A stretch of 64,000 bases of DNA from Sphingomonas oryzagri (lineage in GTDB: Bacteria; Pseudomonadota; Alphaproteobacteria; Sphingomonadales; Sphingomonadaceae): the NCBI RefSeq assembly GCF_029906645.1, contig NZ_JARYGZ010000001.1, positions 2,724,084-2,788,083 of the forward strand, written 5' to 3'. Both the position numbers and the translations under genes were made by a program. A model generated the notes under the pieces. That model made no database searches, was not told the DNA's origin, and was given only the letters and a program-made list of their open reading frames with translations. Positions within the stretch are counted from its first letter, which is position 1. Each line of letters starts with the position of its first letter. Below are positions 20,815 to 30,178 of the stretch, piece after piece.

Positions 20815-21399
20815 ATGCCGCTGACCAATCCCCCGCCGGACGCGATCGCCGGCCTGTCGCTGAGCGAGATCGCGCAGATGGCCGCCGACGGTCGCCTGCC
20901 CCCGGTCGAGAAGTGGGATCCCGATCATTGCGGCGACAGCGGGATGCGGATCGCCGCCGACGGCCAATGGTGGCACGAAGGCTCGCCGATCGGCCGCGCC
21001 GCGCTGGTGCGGCTGTTCTCCACGGTGCTGCGGCGCGAGGCCGATGGCGGGCATGTGCTGGTGACGCCGGTCGAGAAGCTCTCGATCGCGGTGGAGGACG
21101 CGCCCTTCATCGCGGTGGAGATGGAGAGCGAGGGCACGGGCGAGGACCGCCGCCTCGCCTTCCGCACCAATGTCGGCGATCTCGTCATCGCCGGGCCGGA
21201 TCGTCCGCTCGTGATCGAGGATCGCGGCCATGGCGAGCATCCCTATCTGCGGGTGCGCGGCGGGCTCGACGCGCTGGTCGCGCGGCCGGTCTATTACGAA
21301 CTGGCCAATCTCGCGCTGGACGAGGTGCCCGGCCCCGACGGCCGCACCGGCCTGTGGAGCGACGGCGCCTTCTTCGCGCTGGAGCCGGCGCCCCGGTGA
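20815..21399 (+). CDS. DUF1285 family protein
   Basis: The 194-residue cytoplasmic protein shows the DUF1285 blocks: PVEKWDPDHCGDSGMRIAAD, WWHEGSPIGRAALVRLFSTV, and HVLVTPVEKLSIAVEDAPF. The family is common in proteobacteria and undefined. The ATG at 20815 has AGGGGG six bases upstream; ATG at 20809 is too close to it. The stop overlaps the Nudix GTG (GTGA), so it begins a tight operon with the Nudix and cca genes, a pairing that recurs in alphaproteobacteria. Confidence 0.88.
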   Translation: MPLTNPPPDAIAGLSLSEIAQMAADGRLPPVEKWDPDHCGDSGMRIAADGQWWHEGSPIGRAALVRLFSTVLRREADGGHVLVTPVEKLSIAVEDAPFIAVEMESEGTGEDRRLAFRTNVGDLVIAGPDRPLVIEDRGHGEHPYLRVRGGLDALVARPVYYELANLALDEVPGPDGRTGLWSDGAFFALEPAPR

Positions 21400-21980
21400 C
21401 GCTGGCCGAGACACTCCGCGCGCAGCTGGAGGCGACGGCGCACATCCCGGCGCCGCTCGCCGGCGACATGACCATGCCGGACAGCGACCCGATCGTGCCG
21501 GCGGCCGTGCTCGTCGCGATCACCGACCGGCCGGAACCCGGCCTGATCCTGACCAGGCGCAACGAGGCGCTGCGCAAGCATCCCGGCCAGATCGCCTTCG
21601 CCGGCGGCCGCGCCGACCCGACCGATATCGATCCGGCCGACACGGCGCTGCGCGAAGCCAACGAGGAGATCGGCATCCCCCGCGATGCGGTCACGATCGT
21701 GGGGAGCGATGCGCCCTATCGCACCGTGACCAACTTCTCGATCGTGCCGATCATCGGCGTGGTGCCGCCCGATCTGCTGCTCCGCCCGCGCGAGTTCGAG
21801 GTCGCCGACATTTTCGAGGTGCCGCTCGCCTTCGTGCTGGACCCCGCCAACCAGCAGCGCAAGGAAGCCGAGTTTCGCGGGGCGATGCGCCGTTACTACG
21901 AGATCCTGTGGCAGGATCGCCGGATCTGGGGCGCCACCGCCGCGATGATCGTCAACCTTACCCGCCGGCTTGCCGCGTGA
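21396..21980 (+). CDS. Nudix hydrolase, CoA pyrophosphatase type
   Basis: This is a 194-residue protein. The Nudix box runs GGRADPTD then TALREANEEIGI (residues about 68-92), in the form used by CoA pyrophosphatases (NudL/Nudt7 type). The preceding LTRRNEALRKHPGQIAFAGG is the usual NuCoA stretch that follows the signature LL-RS/T-like motif. The product should cut CoA or acyl-CoA to 3',5'-ADP and phosphopantetheine, with Mg2+ or Mn2+. It starts at a GTG overlapping the DUF1285 stop and ends overlapping the cca start. Confidence 0.9.
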   Translation: MTLAETLRAQLEATAHIPAPLAGDMTMPDSDPIVPAAVLVAITDRPEPGLILTRRNEALRKHPGQIAFAGGRADPTDIDPADTALREANEEIGIPRDAVTIVGSDAPYRTVTNFSIVPIIGVVPPDLLLRPREFEVADIFEVPLAFVLDPANQQRKEAEFRGAMRRYYEILWQDRRIWGATAAMIVNLTRRLAA

Positions 21981-23170
21981 CGAAGGTTCCGGTCCCCGCC
22001 CACGGCACCGACCGCGAAGCGCTCGAGCGGCTGATCGAGGCGCTGGACGGCGGCGCGGACGGCGCGCGCTATATCGGCGGCTGGGTGCGCGATACGCTGC
22101 TCGGCCACGATCCGCAGGATATCGACGTGGCCACCCGCCTTGCCCCGCAGGAGGCCGAGACGCGGGCGAAGGCGGCGGGGCTCACCACATGGTCATCCGC
22201 CTCGGGCCTCGCGCACGGCACGATCGGGGTGGTGATCGGCGGGCGGACCGTTGAGGTGACGACGCTGCGCCGTGACGTTTCCACCGACGGCCGCCACGCG
22301 ACGGTCGCCTTCACCGAGGACTGGCGCGAGGATGCCGCGCGGCGCGACTTTACGATCAACGCTCTGTCCGCCGATCCGCTGACCGGCGAGGTCCATGATT
22401 ATTTCGGCGGCCTCGCCGATCTCGCGGAGGGGCGGGTGCGCTTCATCGGCGATCCGCTGACCCGTATCGCCGAGGATCACCTGCGCATCCTGCGCTTCTT
22501 CCGCTTCCACGCCCGCTTCGGGACGGACGCGCCGGACGCAGAATCCTACGCCGCCTGCGTGGCGCGCGCGAAGGATCTGATGGCGCTCTCGCGCGAGCGG
22601 ATCGCGGCGGAACTGCTCAAGCTGCTGGCGGTGGGCGATCCGGTTTCGACGGTCGAGGCGATGCTGGCGGGCGGCCTTTTCGCGCCGGTGCTGCCCGAGA
22701 TCGTCGCGGCGGACCGGCTGGCGGCGCTGGTGGCGTGCGAGAAAGAGGCCGGCATCGCCCCCGACGGCCTCCGCCGCCTCGCCGCCCTGCTGCCGGAGGA
22801 CGAGAAGATCGCCGAGCAGGTCGGCGCGCGGCTCAAGCTCTCCAACGCCGATCGCAAGCGGCTGGTCCTCGCCGCGCGGCCGATCTTCGCGCCGCCGGAG
22901 GGGCTGGTCTATTCGTTCGGCAATGCCAGTGCGACGGACATGACGTTGCTGATGGGCCTTGCCGATCGGGCGAGAATCGCCGCAGCATGGCAGGCGCCCC
23001 GCTTTCCGCTGACCGGCGGCGACCTGATCAGATTGGGGCTGATCCCCGGCCCGATTGTCGCGGCGACGCTCCAGCAGGTCGAGAAACAGTGGCTGAAGGA
23101 AGGCTTCCCGAATCGCGACCGCATCGATGTGCTGGCGCGGGACGCCGTTGCTGCAGCGCAAAATAAATAG
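21977..23170 (+). CDS. cca: CCA tRNA nucleotidyltransferase
   Basis: The 397-residue protein has the class II head: GGWVRDTLLG, DIDVAT with metal-binding Asp residues, then EVTTLRRDVSTDGRHA, RRDFTINALS and the EDHLRILRFFRFHARFG neck. It adds or repairs the 3' CCA of tRNAs. All four tRNA genes here encode CCA already, so repair is the likely main use. It starts at a GTG overlapping the Nudix stop. The C-terminus matches the alphaproteobacterial version without an HD domain. Confidence 0.93.
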   Translation: MTKVPVPAHGTDREALERLIEALDGGADGARYIGGWVRDTLLGHDPQDIDVATRLAPQEAETRAKAAGLTTWSSASGLAHGTIGVVIGGRTVEVTTLRRDVSTDGRHATVAFTEDWREDAARRDFTINALSADPLTGEVHDYFGGLADLAEGRVRFIGDPLTRIAEDHLRILRFFRFHARFGTDAPDAESYAACVARAKDLMALSRERIAAELLKLLAVGDPVSTVEAMLAGGLFAPVLPEIVAADRLAALVACEKEAGIAPDGLRRLAALLPEDEKIAEQVGARLKLSNADRKRLVLAARPIFAPPEGLVYSFGNASATDMTLLMGLADRARIAAAWQAPRFPLTGGDLIRLGLIPGPIVAATLQQVEKQWLKEGFPNRDRIDVLARDAVAAAQNK

Positions 23171-23236
23171 CTGGCACACGCGTCGATTCGCGTCGAGGAT
23201 CGTTTGATCGGCAACCCTTCGCGATCGGGATGACCC

Positions 23237-23527
23237 ATGTACGGCAAGCTCTATGGCGCATGGCTGAAGGCAGGCATGGATGCCTGGACACTGGGGGCGG
23301 AAGCCTCGATGGTGATCGGCCTGCGCATGGCGAAGGTCGCCACCGGTGACTCCGCCGCCGCGAAGGAGGCCGATCTGATGGTGTCGGAAAAGGTGCAGGC
23401 GGCGTGGGAGTTGCAGACCCAGCTGCTGACCGCGCCGCTCGGGATGACGCCGCTCGGCGCGACCCGCAAGACGATCAGCCATTATCGCCGGAAGGTCGGC
23501 GCCAACCGGCGGCGCCTGACCCGCTAG
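23237..23527 (+). CDS. Small alpha-helical protein, unknown function
   Basis: The 96-residue product begins MYGKLYGAWLKAGMDAW and contains long amphipathic helices with Ala/Met-rich faces and a basic tail (HYRRKVGANRRRLTR). The layout resembles a minimal phasin-like protein, but no sequence motif proves it. It follows cca by 66 bases and ends 4 bases before the convergent GGDEF/EAL gene. Confidence 0.72.
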   Translation: MYGKLYGAWLKAGMDAWTLGAEASMVIGLRMAKVATGDSAAAKEADLMVSEKVQAAWELQTQLLTAPLGMTPLGATRKTISHYRRKVGANRRRLTR

Positions 23528-23531
23528 GCCG

Positions 23532-25301
23532 TCAGATCCGCGCCTGCCAATATTCGCGCGCGGCATCGGCGGCGAGCGGCGCCGCGTAGAAATATCCCTG
23601 CCCGTGGCTGCAGCCGAGCGCGGCCAGCGTCTGGCTGAGTTCGATCGTCTCGACGCCCTCCGCCGTGGTCGTCTTGCCGAGTGCGTCGGCGAGGCTGAGC
23701 ACCGCGCGCACGATCGCCACCTTGTCGCGATCCTGCAGCATGCCGGAGACGAAGCTGCGGTCGATCTTGAGCGAATCGATCGGCAGGCGACGCAGATAGC
23801 TGAGCGACGAATAACCCGTGCCGAAATCGTCCATCGCCACCTTGACGTTCAGCGCCTTGAGCGCTTGCAGCGCCTTGGTGGTGCGCTCCGGATCCTGCAC
23901 GATCGCGCTTTCGGTCAGCTCGATGGTGAGGCGCGATCCGTCGATACCGTGGGTGGCAAGCGCGGCGGCAATCACGCCCGGCACGTCGTCCCGCGCCAGC
24001 TGGATGGCCGAGACGTTGACGTTCATGGTCAGCGGCACGGTGGCACCGGCCAGCGCATCCCACTTGGCGAGTGTCGCCAGCGCCGAATCGAGCGCCCAGC
24101 GGCCGAGCGGCACGATCAGGCCCGCTTCCTCGGCGACCGGGATGAACTCGCCCGGATCGATCACGCCGCGCGTCGCATGGGTCCAGCGGGCCAGTGCCTC
24201 GAAGCCGGTCAGGCGATTCGCCGCGAGATCGACGATCGGCTGGTAGGCGAGGCGCAGATCACCCTGATCGATGGCGCGGCGCAGCTCGGTCTCGAGATCG
24301 AGCTTGTAGCGCGCGCAGGCGGCCTCACCCGGATGATGGACCTCGACGCGACCGGTCGACTTGGCGCGCTTCAGCGAGAATTGGGCGTTGCGCACCATCT
24401 CCTCGCCGCTGGTCTGTTCGTCGCCGACCATCGCGACGCCGATCGCACATTCGATGCCGACCTCGAACCGGGCGAGCCGGAAAGGCGCCGCGAGCACGGA
24501 CTGGATACGGCGCGCCGCGGCGGGCGCATCGTCCGGCCCGTTGGCGAGGCGCAGCAGGATGCCGAACTCGTCCCCGCCGACGCGCGCGAGGACGTCGCCG
24601 GCACGCAACGTGGAGATCAGGCGACGGGCGACGGTGATGATCACCTCGTCGCCGGCGACGCCGCCAAGGCTTTCGTTGATCCGGCTGAAGCGCGAGAGAT
24701 CGACCAGCAGCACGGCGTGGCGGGTGCCGTCGCCGGCCGCCATCACCTCGTCCACCGCCTCGGCGAAGGCGGTGCGGTTGGGGAGGCCCGTCAGGCTGTC
24801 ATGCAGCAGCTCGGCGCGCAGCGAGCGGGCATTCTGCACCTCCACGGTGCGATCGACCAATGTGAGCAGGCAGCGGGCGTTGCCACCGGGCATCTGCGCC
24901 AGCGGCGAGATGCAGGCCTGGAAATGGCGGCCGGAGACCTGATCGCCGTCACGCCAGTCGAATCGCAGTTCCTCGCCCGGCCGCGCGAAAAATTCGATCA
25001 GGCGGCGCACGATCTCCGGGCTCTCGACGATCGGCATCGGCGCGCTGGCCGGGCGCGAGGCGTCGAGCGTGGCGAATCGCCGGTTGGTGTGACCGACCGA
25101 AAGCTGGCCCTGCTCGTCCTCGATCAGCAGCGCGGCCGCGATCGGCAGGGCATCGAGATAGGATTGGCGGACGCGGGCAATCGTCTCCCACGCCTCGGCG
25201 GTGGGCTCCTCAGCGGCGCTGGGCACAGGGTGCAAGGGGGCGCGCACCGCCCTCCTGATGGGCGGCGTACCATTGTCCCGGCTCGCCTTGGCCATACGCA
25301 T
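23532..25301 (-). CDS. Diguanylate cyclase/phosphodiesterase (PAS-like, GGDEF and EAL domains)
   Basis: The 589-residue soluble protein has an N-terminal sensor-like region (residues about 40-165, PAS-like fold by pattern). A GGDEF domain follows with an intact active loop RVGGDEFGIL (about 240-250), then an EAL domain with FEALARW (about 367), MNVNVS, MDDFGTGYSSLSYL and TAEGVET. Both catalytic sets look intact, so it may make or break cyclic di-GMP depending on the sensor. No RxxD-type inhibitory site is certain. It lies 25 bases downstream of parC on the same strand and may be co-transcribed. Confidence 0.93.
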   Translation of the reverse strand: MRMAKASRDNGTPPIRRAVRAPLHPVPSAAEEPTAEAWETIARVRQSYLDALPIAAALLIEDEQGQLSVGHTNRRFATLDASRPASAPMPIVESPEIVRRLIEFFARPGEELRFDWRDGDQVSGRHFQACISPLAQMPGGNARCLLTLVDRTVEVQNARSLRAELLHDSLTGLPNRTAFAEAVDEVMAAGDGTRHAVLLVDLSRFSRINESLGGVAGDEVIITVARRLISTLRAGDVLARVGGDEFGILLRLANGPDDAPAAARRIQSVLAAPFRLARFEVGIECAIGVAMVGDEQTSGEEMVRNAQFSLKRAKSTGRVEVHHPGEAACARYKLDLETELRRAIDQGDLRLAYQPIVDLAANRLTGFEALARWTHATRGVIDPGEFIPVAEEAGLIVPLGRWALDSALATLAKWDALAGATVPLTMNVNVSAIQLARDDVPGVIAAALATHGIDGSRLTIELTESAIVQDPERTTKALQALKALNVKVAMDDFGTGYSSLSYLRRLPIDSLKIDRSFVSGMLQDRDKVAIVRAVLSLADALGKTTTAEGVETIELSQTLAALGCSHGQGYFYAAPLAADAAREYWQARI

Positions 25302-25326
25302 GGATGTCAGCGATAGACAAAGCCGG

Positions 25327-27624
25327 TTAATTCTTGCTTTCAGTGGTTTCGCCGCTCGACGAAGGTGTGAAGCGGTTGTCGCGCGGAAAGCCGAGCGGGG
25401 CCATGCGCCCGCCCGCTCCGCGCGCGGTGCGCCAGGGGTTCAGATCCGCCTCTGTACGGGTACGGCCCGTCTCGCCGCCCATCGCCCAGCTGATTCCCGC
25501 TTCGAACCGAATCGCCATCGCATCCGACAGGCCGCCGTCGCGATAGCGCTGGAGCTGCACGCCGGATCCGCGCGCCATCTCCGGCAGTTCGCCGACCGGG
25601 AAGACGACCATCTTGCGGTTGTCGCCGACCACCGCGACATAATCCGAGCCGGCGGGGACCGGACGGAAGATTCTCATCTCGGCGCCGGGGCGCAGGTTCA
25701 TCACCTGCTTGCCCTTGCGGGTTTCCGCCGCGACGTCGCCCAGCTTCGCGAGGAAGCCGCGCCCGTCGGAGCTGGCGACCAGCACCTGCGCGTCGCCCAC
25801 CGAGCGCGGCACCGGCAGCAGCGCCGTCGGCGCACCCTCGCCCTCCAGATCGACCATCAGCCGCACCGGCTCGCCGAAGCCGCGCCCGCCCGGCAGCTTG
25901 TCGGCCGCCAACGTGAAGACGCGGCCGTTCGCCGCCGCCAGCAGCAGCCGATCCGTGGTCTGCGCGTGGAAGGCGAACAAAGGCCCGTCGCCTTCCTTGA
26001 ACTTCAGCGTATCGGCGGCGGCGAGATCGCGGTGGCCGGACATCGCGCGAATCCAGCCGCGCCGGGAGAGGATCACGGTGATCGGCTCGCGCTCGATCAT
26101 CGCCTCCAGCGGAATCTCTCTTGCCGGCCCGGCCTCGGCTACCGTCGTGCGGCGGGCACCGATCGCGGTCTCAGGCGCATAGCGCTCGCGCAGCTTGGCG
26201 AGGTCCTTCTTCAACCGGGTGCGCTGGCGGGCGGGGCTTTCGATCAGCGCGGCGAGACCCTTGCGCTCCTCGTCGAGATTGGCCCGCTCCTTCTTGATCT
26301 CCATCTCCTCCAGGCGGCGCAGCGAGCGCAACCGCATGTTGAGGATCGCCTCGACCTGGGTGTCGGTCAGGCCGAACTCGGCCATCATCACCGGCTTGGG
26401 TTCGTCCTCGGTGCGGATGATCTCGATCACGCGATCAAGGTTGAGATAGGCGATCAGGAAGCCGTCGAGCAGCTCCAGCCGGTTCTCGATCCTGGCGAGG
26501 CGGTGCTTCGACCGGTTGACCAGCACCTCGATCTGGTGCGCCACGTAAGCCGACAGCGCCTCGGCCAGCGACATCACGCGCGGGGTGCGGGTGGCATCCA
26601 GCACGTTGAGGTTGAGCGAGACGCGGATTTCGAGGTCGGTCAGCCGGTAAAGGCTGTCCTGCAGTGTGCCGACATCCACCGTGCGGCTACGTGGCTCGAT
26701 CACGATGCGGATCGCCTCGTCCGATTCGTCGCGGACGTCGGCGAGGATCGGCAGCTTCTTCTCGGTGATCAGTCCGGCGATCTGCTCGATCAGCTTGGCC
26801 TTGGGCACGCCGTAGGGGATTTCGGTGATGACCAGGTGCCAGGTGCCGCCCGACAGCTTCTCCGGCTCGGCGAAGCGCGCGCGAGTGCGGAAGGCGCCCC
26901 TGCCCGTCTCATAGGCCTCGCGAATCGCGGCGGGGCCGTCGGCGACGATGCCGCCGGTCGGGAAATCCGGCCCCTGCACGTACTGGAGCAGATCGACGGT
27001 CGGCGCCTGCGGATTGTCGATCAGGTGGACGGCGGCGTCGATCAGCTCGGCGGCGTTGTGCGGCGGGATCGACGTCGCCATGCCGACCGCGATGCCCGAT
27101 GCGCCGTTGGCGAGCAGGTTGGGGAACAGGCCGGGAAAGACCTCCGGCTCCTCTTCCTCGCCATTGTAGGTGGGCTTGAAGCCGACCGTGCCCTCGTCCA
27201 GCCCCGCCATCAGTTCGACGGCGGTCGCGGTCAGGCGGGCCTCGGTATAACGGTAGGCCGCCGCGTTATCGCCGTCGACATTGCCGAAATTGCCCTGCCC
27301 GTCGACCAGCGGGTATCTGAGCGAGAAGGTCTGCGCCAGGCGGACCATCGCATCATAGACCGACTGGTCGCCATGCGGATGGTATTTGCCGATCGTGTCG
27401 CCAACGACGCGCGCGCACTTCTTGTAGGCGGACGCCGGATCGAGCCGCAGCAGCCGCATCGCCCACAGCAGCCGGCGATGCACCGGCTTCAACCCGTCGC
27501 GCACGTCCGGCAGCGATCGCGCCGTGATCGTCGAGAGCGCGTAGACGAGGTAACGCTGGGAAAGCGCTTCGTCGAAGGGGGAGTCGGTGAACGGGGTCGG
27601 ATCGAGAGTGTCGGTCGAGGCCAT
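25327..27624 (-). CDS. parC: DNA topoisomerase IV subunit A
   Basis: This is a 765-residue protein. The breakage-reunion domain has the active Tyr in [11 protein letters not shown] near residue 125, preceded by [15 protein letters not shown], the quinolone-determining region. A coiled-coil and the C-terminal beta-pinwheel follow. With ParE it unlinks daughter chromosomes. Length and the absence of a GyrA-box in the C-terminal domain support ParC over GyrA. The quinolone region reads [10 protein letters not shown]; the usual Ser/acidic pair cannot be judged fully without alignment. Confidence 0.95.
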   Translation of the reverse strand: MASTDTLDPTPFTDSPFDEALSQRYLVYALSTITARSLPDVRDGLKPVHRRLLWAMRLLRLDPASAYKKCARVVGDTIGKYHPHGDQSVYDAMVRLAQTFSLRYPLVDGQGNFGNVDGDNAAAYRYTEARLTATAVELMAGLDEGTVGFKPTYNGEEEEPEVFPGLFPNLLANGASGIAVGMATSIPPHNAAELIDAAVHLIDNPQAPTVDLLQYVQGPDFPTGGIVADGPAAIREAYETGRGAFRTRARFAEPEKLSGGTWHLVITEIPYGVPKAKLIEQIAGLITEKKLPILADVRDESDEAIRIVIEPRSRTVDVGTLQDSLYRLTDLEIRVSLNLNVLDATRTPRVMSLAEALSAYVAHQIEVLVNRSKHRLARIENRLELLDGFLIAYLNLDRVIEIIRTEDEPKPVMMAEFGLTDTQVEAILNMRLRSLRRLEEMEIKKERANLDEERKGLAALIESPARQRTRLKKDLAKLRERYAPETAIGARRTTVAEAGPAREIPLEAMIEREPITVILSRRGWIRAMSGHRDLAAADTLKFKEGDGPLFAFHAQTTDRLLLAAANGRVFTLAADKLPGGRGFGEPVRLMVDLEGEGAPTALLPVPRSVGDAQVLVASSDGRGFLAKLGDVAAETRKGKQVMNLRPGAEMRIFRPVPAGSDYVAVVGDNRKMVVFPVGELPEMARGSGVQLQRYRDGGLSDAMAIRFEAGISWAMGGETGRTRTEADLNPWRTARGAGGRMAPLGFPRDNRFTPSSSGETTESKN

Positions 27625-27751
27625 GAATCAGGGACTAGCAGGCGTGGGGCGTAAGGGGAACGGGGCCGGACCATCCCGTTGGACGTTCCACGCCCGTTAA
27701 GGCCCCATTCTTTCCCGATCCGCGATTTCCCCGTCAAAAGGAGCGTCGGCA

Positions 27752-28471
27752 ATGTCGTCTCATGCTGTGCAGCCCCACAGGGCCGACTGGAGTCTCAGCG
27801 CGCTGCTGGCCATACAGGCGGTGACCCTGTTCGGCGCCATTCCGCTCGGGACGCGCTATCCGGACGCCCATATCCTGCTCGATGCGTGCCGGCTGACGTT
27901 CGCCGCCGTGAGCATCGCCGCGCTGACGCGCCATCGCGGGCTGCAGATCGCGCTGCTGTTGCTGCTGGTCGTGCTCACAGCCGTGCCGATCTTCGGCCTC
28001 TCCATATTACGCTCGGCCGGATTCACGCCCGGCGACACACTGCAGCACGATCTGATCGAGATCATGGCCCTGGCCTTCAATACCGCCGTGACGGCGCTGG
28101 TCGCGCGCCACGTCTTCGGGCCGGGCCGGGTGAACATGCACCGCGTGCAGGGCGCGGTGCTGATCTACCTCAACATCGCGGCGCTGTTCGCCATCCTGTT
28201 CAATGCCCTGCTGACGCACTGGCCGGGCGCGATCATCCTGACCACCGGCTCTCCGCTGCCGTCGGGTCGTGGGGAGCAGACCGCGGCGCTGACCTATTTC
28301 AGCCTCGCGACGATCACGACCACCGGTTATGGCGACGTCGTGCCGGTGGACCCGCTGGCACGCAGCCTGGCCAATCTCGAATCGGTCATCGGCCAGCTCT
28401 TCCCCGCGACGCTGCTCGCCCGGATCGTCGCGCTCAATCTGGAACATGGCCGGAGCAAGGACAGCGTTTGA
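27752..28471 (+). CDS. Potassium channel, two-pore-helix (ion_trans_2) type
   Basis: This is a 239-residue membrane protein. Five or six hydrophobic segments lie between residues 15 and 160. A pore loop with TYFSLATITTTGYGD (selectivity filter TTGYGD at about residues 190-195) and a final helix (SVIGQLFPATLLARIVAL) follow. This is the typical architecture of small prokaryotic K+ channels lacking a cytoplasmic RCK domain. A ribosome site AAAGGAG lies about 8 bases upstream. It stands alone, 127 bases from the parC start, divergently. Confidence 0.88.
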   Translation: MSSHAVQPHRADWSLSALLAIQAVTLFGAIPLGTRYPDAHILLDACRLTFAAVSIAALTRHRGLQIALLLLLVVLTAVPIFGLSILRSAGFTPGDTLQHDLIEIMALAFNTAVTALVARHVFGPGRVNMHRVQGAVLIYLNIAALFAILFNALLTHWPGAIILTTGSPLPSGRGEQTAALTYFSLATITTTGYGDVVPVDPLARSLANLESVIGQLFPATLLARIVALNLEHGRSKDSV

Positions 28472-28542
28472 GGGACGATGTGCGCGGCCGTCCTAAATGG
28501 CGGCCGTCTCCTGCCGTTCTTACGACCAAAGGAGTAAGCGCG

Positions 28543-28758
28543 ATGAGTTATGCCGTGTCGGCCACCACATCGAACGGAGCGATCAACGTCCATTCGGGAT
28601 CGGCCGCCGAGATTCGCTCGGCGATCGCCGAGGCGCGCAAGGCCGGCGCGACCAGCGTCAGCCTGAGCGAGGACGGCAAGTCGATCGACGAGAGCCAGAT
28701 CGGCCAGCTCACCTCCTCGCTGGTCTCCGCCACCAGCACGATGACGAAATACGCCTGA
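28543..28758 (+). CDS. Small protein, 71 residues, unknown function
   Basis: A strong ribosome site (AAAGGAG) lies about 10 bases before the ATG. The product is Ser/Ala-rich and soluble (MSYAVSATTSNGAINVHSGS, then AAEIRSAIAEARKAGATS), with no signal peptide and a TMTKYA end. Codon use matches neighbours. It is 71 bases after the channel gene and 10 bases from the convergent permease pseudogene. Confidence 0.7.
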   Translation: MSYAVSATTSNGAINVHSGSAAEIRSAIAEARKAGATSVSLSEDGKSIDESQIGQLTSSLVSATSTMTKYA

Positions 28759-28768
28759 GACCCGCGTT

Positions 28769-30167
28769 TCAGGCCGCCTTCGTCAACTTCCGCCGCTCCA
28801 TCAGCGTATAGAGCAGCCCCGGCAACACCAGACCCGGCAGCCAGCCGATGTCTGCGCCGATCCAGCTCGCCATCGGCCCTTCCCAGAAACCGACTTTCAG
28901 GAAGGGCAGTTCGATCAGGATCGCCGCCGCGTAGATCGCCAGCGTCGCGCGGTTGAAGCGGCCGTACCGCCCACCCAGATCGAACATCGCCGGGACGTCG
29001 TAGCGGCCACGGCGGACCCAGTAATAGTCCGCGAGGTTGATCGCGCTCCACGGCACCAGCAGATAGACCATGATGTTGAGCATATCGCCGAAGACATGCT
29101 CGAAATTCGCGGCGGTCGCGACGGCGATGGCGGTGGCGATCACGATCAGCCCACCCATCAGGATCAGCTTGGTGGCGGCGCCGATCGTCTCGCGCCGGTG
29201 GAAGCCGCTCAGCACGCCGGCCGAGGCCATGTAAGCCGAATAGAGCGTCATCACGTTGCCGAGCAGCAGGCCAAGGATCAGCAGCAGACGCGCCGGTGTC
29301 GCCAGCCCTCCGAACAGGGCCGGGATCGCGATGGTGGGATCGGCGGCGATCGCCGCGAAGAAGGAGGCCAGCCACGCGCCCAGCGCCATCGTCAGCGTCG
29401 ATCCGAGGAAGCAGCCCAATGCGGTCGCCCAGAAGGTCCGCGCGGTCGAGACGGTGGACGGCAGGTAGCGCGAATAATCCGCCACGTAAGGCCCGTAGGT
29501 GAGGCCCCACGCCGTCGCCTGCGTGATCGTCGCGATGAAGGCGGCAGGCAGGAAGGCGCCGGTCGAGGGCGGGATGTGACCGCATCGTCGCGATGAAGGC
29601 GGCAGGCAGGAAGGCGCCGGTCGAGGGCGGGATGTGACCGCGCGCGAGCAGGATCGCCACCACCGCGAGGAAGAGCAGCCCGCTCAGCACTGACATCGCC
29701 GCGCCGATCCGGTGGATCAGCTCGTAGCCGACGAACGCCACCAGCACCGAGGCTACCCCGAACAGGGCGGGCGCCACGATCGGGCCGAGGCCGAAGGTCG
29801 CCGCCAGCGCGGGCGCCACCACCGCGCCGTTGGCCGCGTTGTAGAGCGTGTAGGTCACGACCACCGCGAGTAGCGGCAGCGCCGCGCCGAGCACGCCGAA
29901 CTGCGCGCGGCTCTGGATCATCTGCGGGATGCCGAGATGCGGCCCCTGCGCGGAGTGCGCGGCCATGAACACCGTACCGATCGCGTTGCCGATCACCAGC
30001 GCCAGCAACGCCCAGCCGAAGGAGAGGCCGGCGAACACACCCAGCATCCCCACCGTCGTGCACACGATCGACAGGTTGGTGCCGAACCACACGGTGAAGA
30101 GCCGGCGCGGATGGCCGTAGCGCTCGCCTTCCGGAATGAAGCCTATGCTGTGCGTCTCGATCGCCAT
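28769..30167 (-). pseudogene. NCS1-family purine/cytosine permease, broken by a 58-bp tandem duplication
   Basis: The front reads as a nucleobase permease (HSIGFIPEGERYGHPRRLF, then FGTNLSIVCTTVGMLG) for about 195 residues. It then runs into a duplicated segment that shifts the frame. The rest (ADYSRYLPSTVSTARTFW, then LLVPWSAINLADYYWVRRGR, the usual NCS1 helix 8-10 region) continues in another frame to 28769. Deleting one 58-bp copy restores one frame of 446 residues, full family length. It is downstream of the SBF gene by 11 bases. Unless translated around the lesion, it is inactive. It may be a recent, reversible break. Confidence 0.88.
29526..29641. repeat. Perfect 58-bp tandem duplication inside the permease gene
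   Basis: 29526-29583 and 29584-29641 are identical over all 58 bases, directly abutting, with no spacer. The unit begins ATCGTCGCGATGAAGG and ends GTGACCGC. Since 58 is not a multiple of 3, the reading frame is shifted by one. The lack of any difference between copies points to a very recent event or an assembly artefact. Confidence 0.93.
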
Positions 30168-30178
30168 ACCGCCCCCGC

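Noticed and set aside
29526-29641. CRISPR-type or spacer array
   Set aside because: There are just two units with no spacers between them, inside a coding gene; this is a plain tandem duplication.
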